The notes under the pieces are model-generated. The model had not been told where the DNA came from, made no database searches, and worked only from the letters and a program-made list of their open reading frames with translations. This document shows positions 63,070 to 64,000 of a DNA stretch of 64,000 nt, piece after piece. The stretch spans positions 434,001-498,000 of the forward strand of contig NZ_BSTT01000001.1 of NCBI RefSeq assembly GCF_030269685.1, read 5' to 3'. The DNA comes from Actinomycetospora sp. NBRC 106378 (GTDB lineage: Bacteria > Actinomycetota > Actinomycetes > Mycobacteriales > Pseudonocardiaceae). Position numbers and translations under genes: made by a program. Positions within the stretch are counted from its first letter, which is position 1. Each line of letters starts with the position of its first letter.

Positions 63070-64000
63070 ATGGGTGTCCTGGACGGCGTCAAGGTGATCG
63101 AGGTGGCCGGCATCGGACCCGGCCCGTTCGCGGCGATGGTGCTCGCGGATCTCGGCGCCGACGTACTGCGCATCGACCGCACCAAGGCCGGGGGGCTGCA
63201 GCTCGGCGACCCGGCCAAGGACGTCCTGAACCGCAGCCGCCGCTCCGTCGCGCTCGACCTCAAGTCGCCCGAGGCGGTCGAGGTGCTGCTCGACCTGGTC
63301 GCCGAGGCCGACGTCCTGCTCGAGGGATTCCGCCCGGGGGTCGCGGAGCGCCTCGGGATCGGCCCGGAGGTCTGCCGGGAGCGCAACCCGCGCCTGGTCT
63401 ACGGGCGGATGACCGGGTGGGGCCAGGACGGCCCGCAGGCACCCCGCGCGGGACACGACCTCACCTACCTCGCGACCGCGGGCGTCGTCGGGCACATGGA
63501 GGGTCCGGCGGGCGCGCCGGCCATCCCCATGAACCTCGTCGGCGACTTCGGCGGCGGCGGCATGCTCCTCGTGGTCGGGGTGCTCGGCGCGTTGGTGGAG
63601 CGGGCGACGAGCGGACTCGGGCAGGTCGTCGACGCGGCGATCGTCGACGGCGGCGCCCTGCAGATGGCCATGATCTACGGCATGCGCGCGCAGGGCCTGT
63701 GGCCGGCCGGGCGCGGGCGGAACCTGCTCGACGGCGGCGCCCCCTTCTACGAGACCTACCGCTGCGCCGATGACAAGTACGTCGCCGTCGGGGCCATCGA
63801 GCCGCAGTTCTACGCCGCCCTGATGACGGGGCTCGGGCTCGACGGCGAGGACATCGCGACGAACCAGTGGGACATCTCCCGGTGGCCCGAGTTCGCCGCG
63901 CGCCTGACCGAGGTGTTCGGCACCCGCACCCGCGACGAGTGGGCCGCCGACCTCGAGCCCACCGAGGCCTGCGTGGCCGCCGTGCTGGAGATGGAGGAGG
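63070..64000 (+). CDS. mcr: Alpha-methylacyl-CoA racemase (CaiB/BaiF family), partial
   Basis: First 310 residues of a family III CoA-transferase-fold racemase; the 3' end is outside the window. It starts MGVLDGVKVIEVAGIGPGPF. The catalytic residues of alpha-methylacyl-CoA racemase are all present: His129 in AGHDLTYL, Asp159 in NLVGDFGGGG and Glu244 in GAIEPQFY, a constant three-residue offset from the M. tuberculosis enzyme (H126, D156, E241). It interconverts 2R and 2S methyl-branched acyl-CoAs so they can enter beta-oxidation. No ribosome-binding site is visible, consistent with a leaderless message. Confidence 0.92.
   Translation, partial: MGVLDGVKVIEVAGIGPGPFAAMVLADLGADVLRIDRTKAGGLQLGDPAKDVLNRSRRSVALDLKSPEAVEVLLDLVAEADVLLEGFRPGVAERLGIGPEVCRERNPRLVYGRMTGWGQDGPQAPRAGHDLTYLATAGVVGHMEGPAGAPAIPMNLVGDFGGGGMLLVVGVLGALVERATSGLGQVVDAAIVDGGALQMAMIYGMRAQGLWPAGRGRNLLDGGAPFYETYRCADDKYVAVGAIEPQFYAALMTGLGLDGEDIATNQWDISRWPEFAARLTEVFGTRTRDEWAADLEPTEACVAAVLEMEE

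Overview
This is a contiguous stretch of chromosome from a high-GC actinobacterium. The S10, str, rpoBC, rplJL, rplKA and secE-nusG modules, the Mce lipid transporter, an F420-type luciferase-like oxidoreductase, GTG and TTG starts and the (tRNA-Thr, tRNA-Met, rpmG, hadA, hadB) block point to a Pseudonocardiales-type organism; Pseudonocardia or Actinomycetospora are my best guesses, by inference only. I see no rRNA genes, CRISPR array, prophage or insertion sequence.

1-35.9 kb is one long co-directional (minus strand) housekeeping region. Read in the direction of transcription it runs: secE-nusG, rplK-rplA, rplJ-rplL, an eleven-gene Mce operon (ATPase, two YrbE permeases, MceA-F, two Mce-associated proteins), rpoB-rpoC, rpsL-rpsG-fusA, tuf, then the S10 operon rpsJ to rpsQ, which leaves the window. 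Strong GC hairpins separate most transcription units. The Mce operon sits exactly between rplJL and rpoBC.

36-44 kb holds tRNA-Trp (before secE), an AspC-type aminotransferase, a secreted SGNH hydrolase, hadAB, rpmG, tRNA-Met, tRNA-Thr, a GGDEF-EAL protein with a degenerate GGDEF motif, cinA, a 55-residue membrane peptide and an epoxide-hydrolase-like enzyme.

44.6-64 kb is a lipid-metabolism region. A four-gene minus-strand operon (aldehyde dehydrogenase, acyl-CoA ligase, alpha/beta hydrolase, WS/DGAT acyltransferase) lies divergent to a TetR regulator and an SDR, and reads as a fatty aldehyde to stored ester route. Next come a ferredoxin-P450 pair, a second acyl-CoA ligase, an acyl-CoA dehydrogenase, an LLM oxidoreductase, a TIGR03086 protein, AraC and TetR regulators, thiolase FadA, multifunctional FadB and an alpha-methylacyl-CoA racemase cut by the window end. 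P450, ligase, racemase, dehydrogenase and FadAB together suggest oxidation of methyl-branched or sterol-like side chains (inference).

The most interesting regulatory signal is a recurring TGAC-N-GTCA element. It occurs twice inside a perfect 24-bp palindrome upstream of the tetR gene and fadA, again next to fadA, again upstream of the racemase gene, and in a related form upstream of the acyl-CoA dehydrogenase gene.
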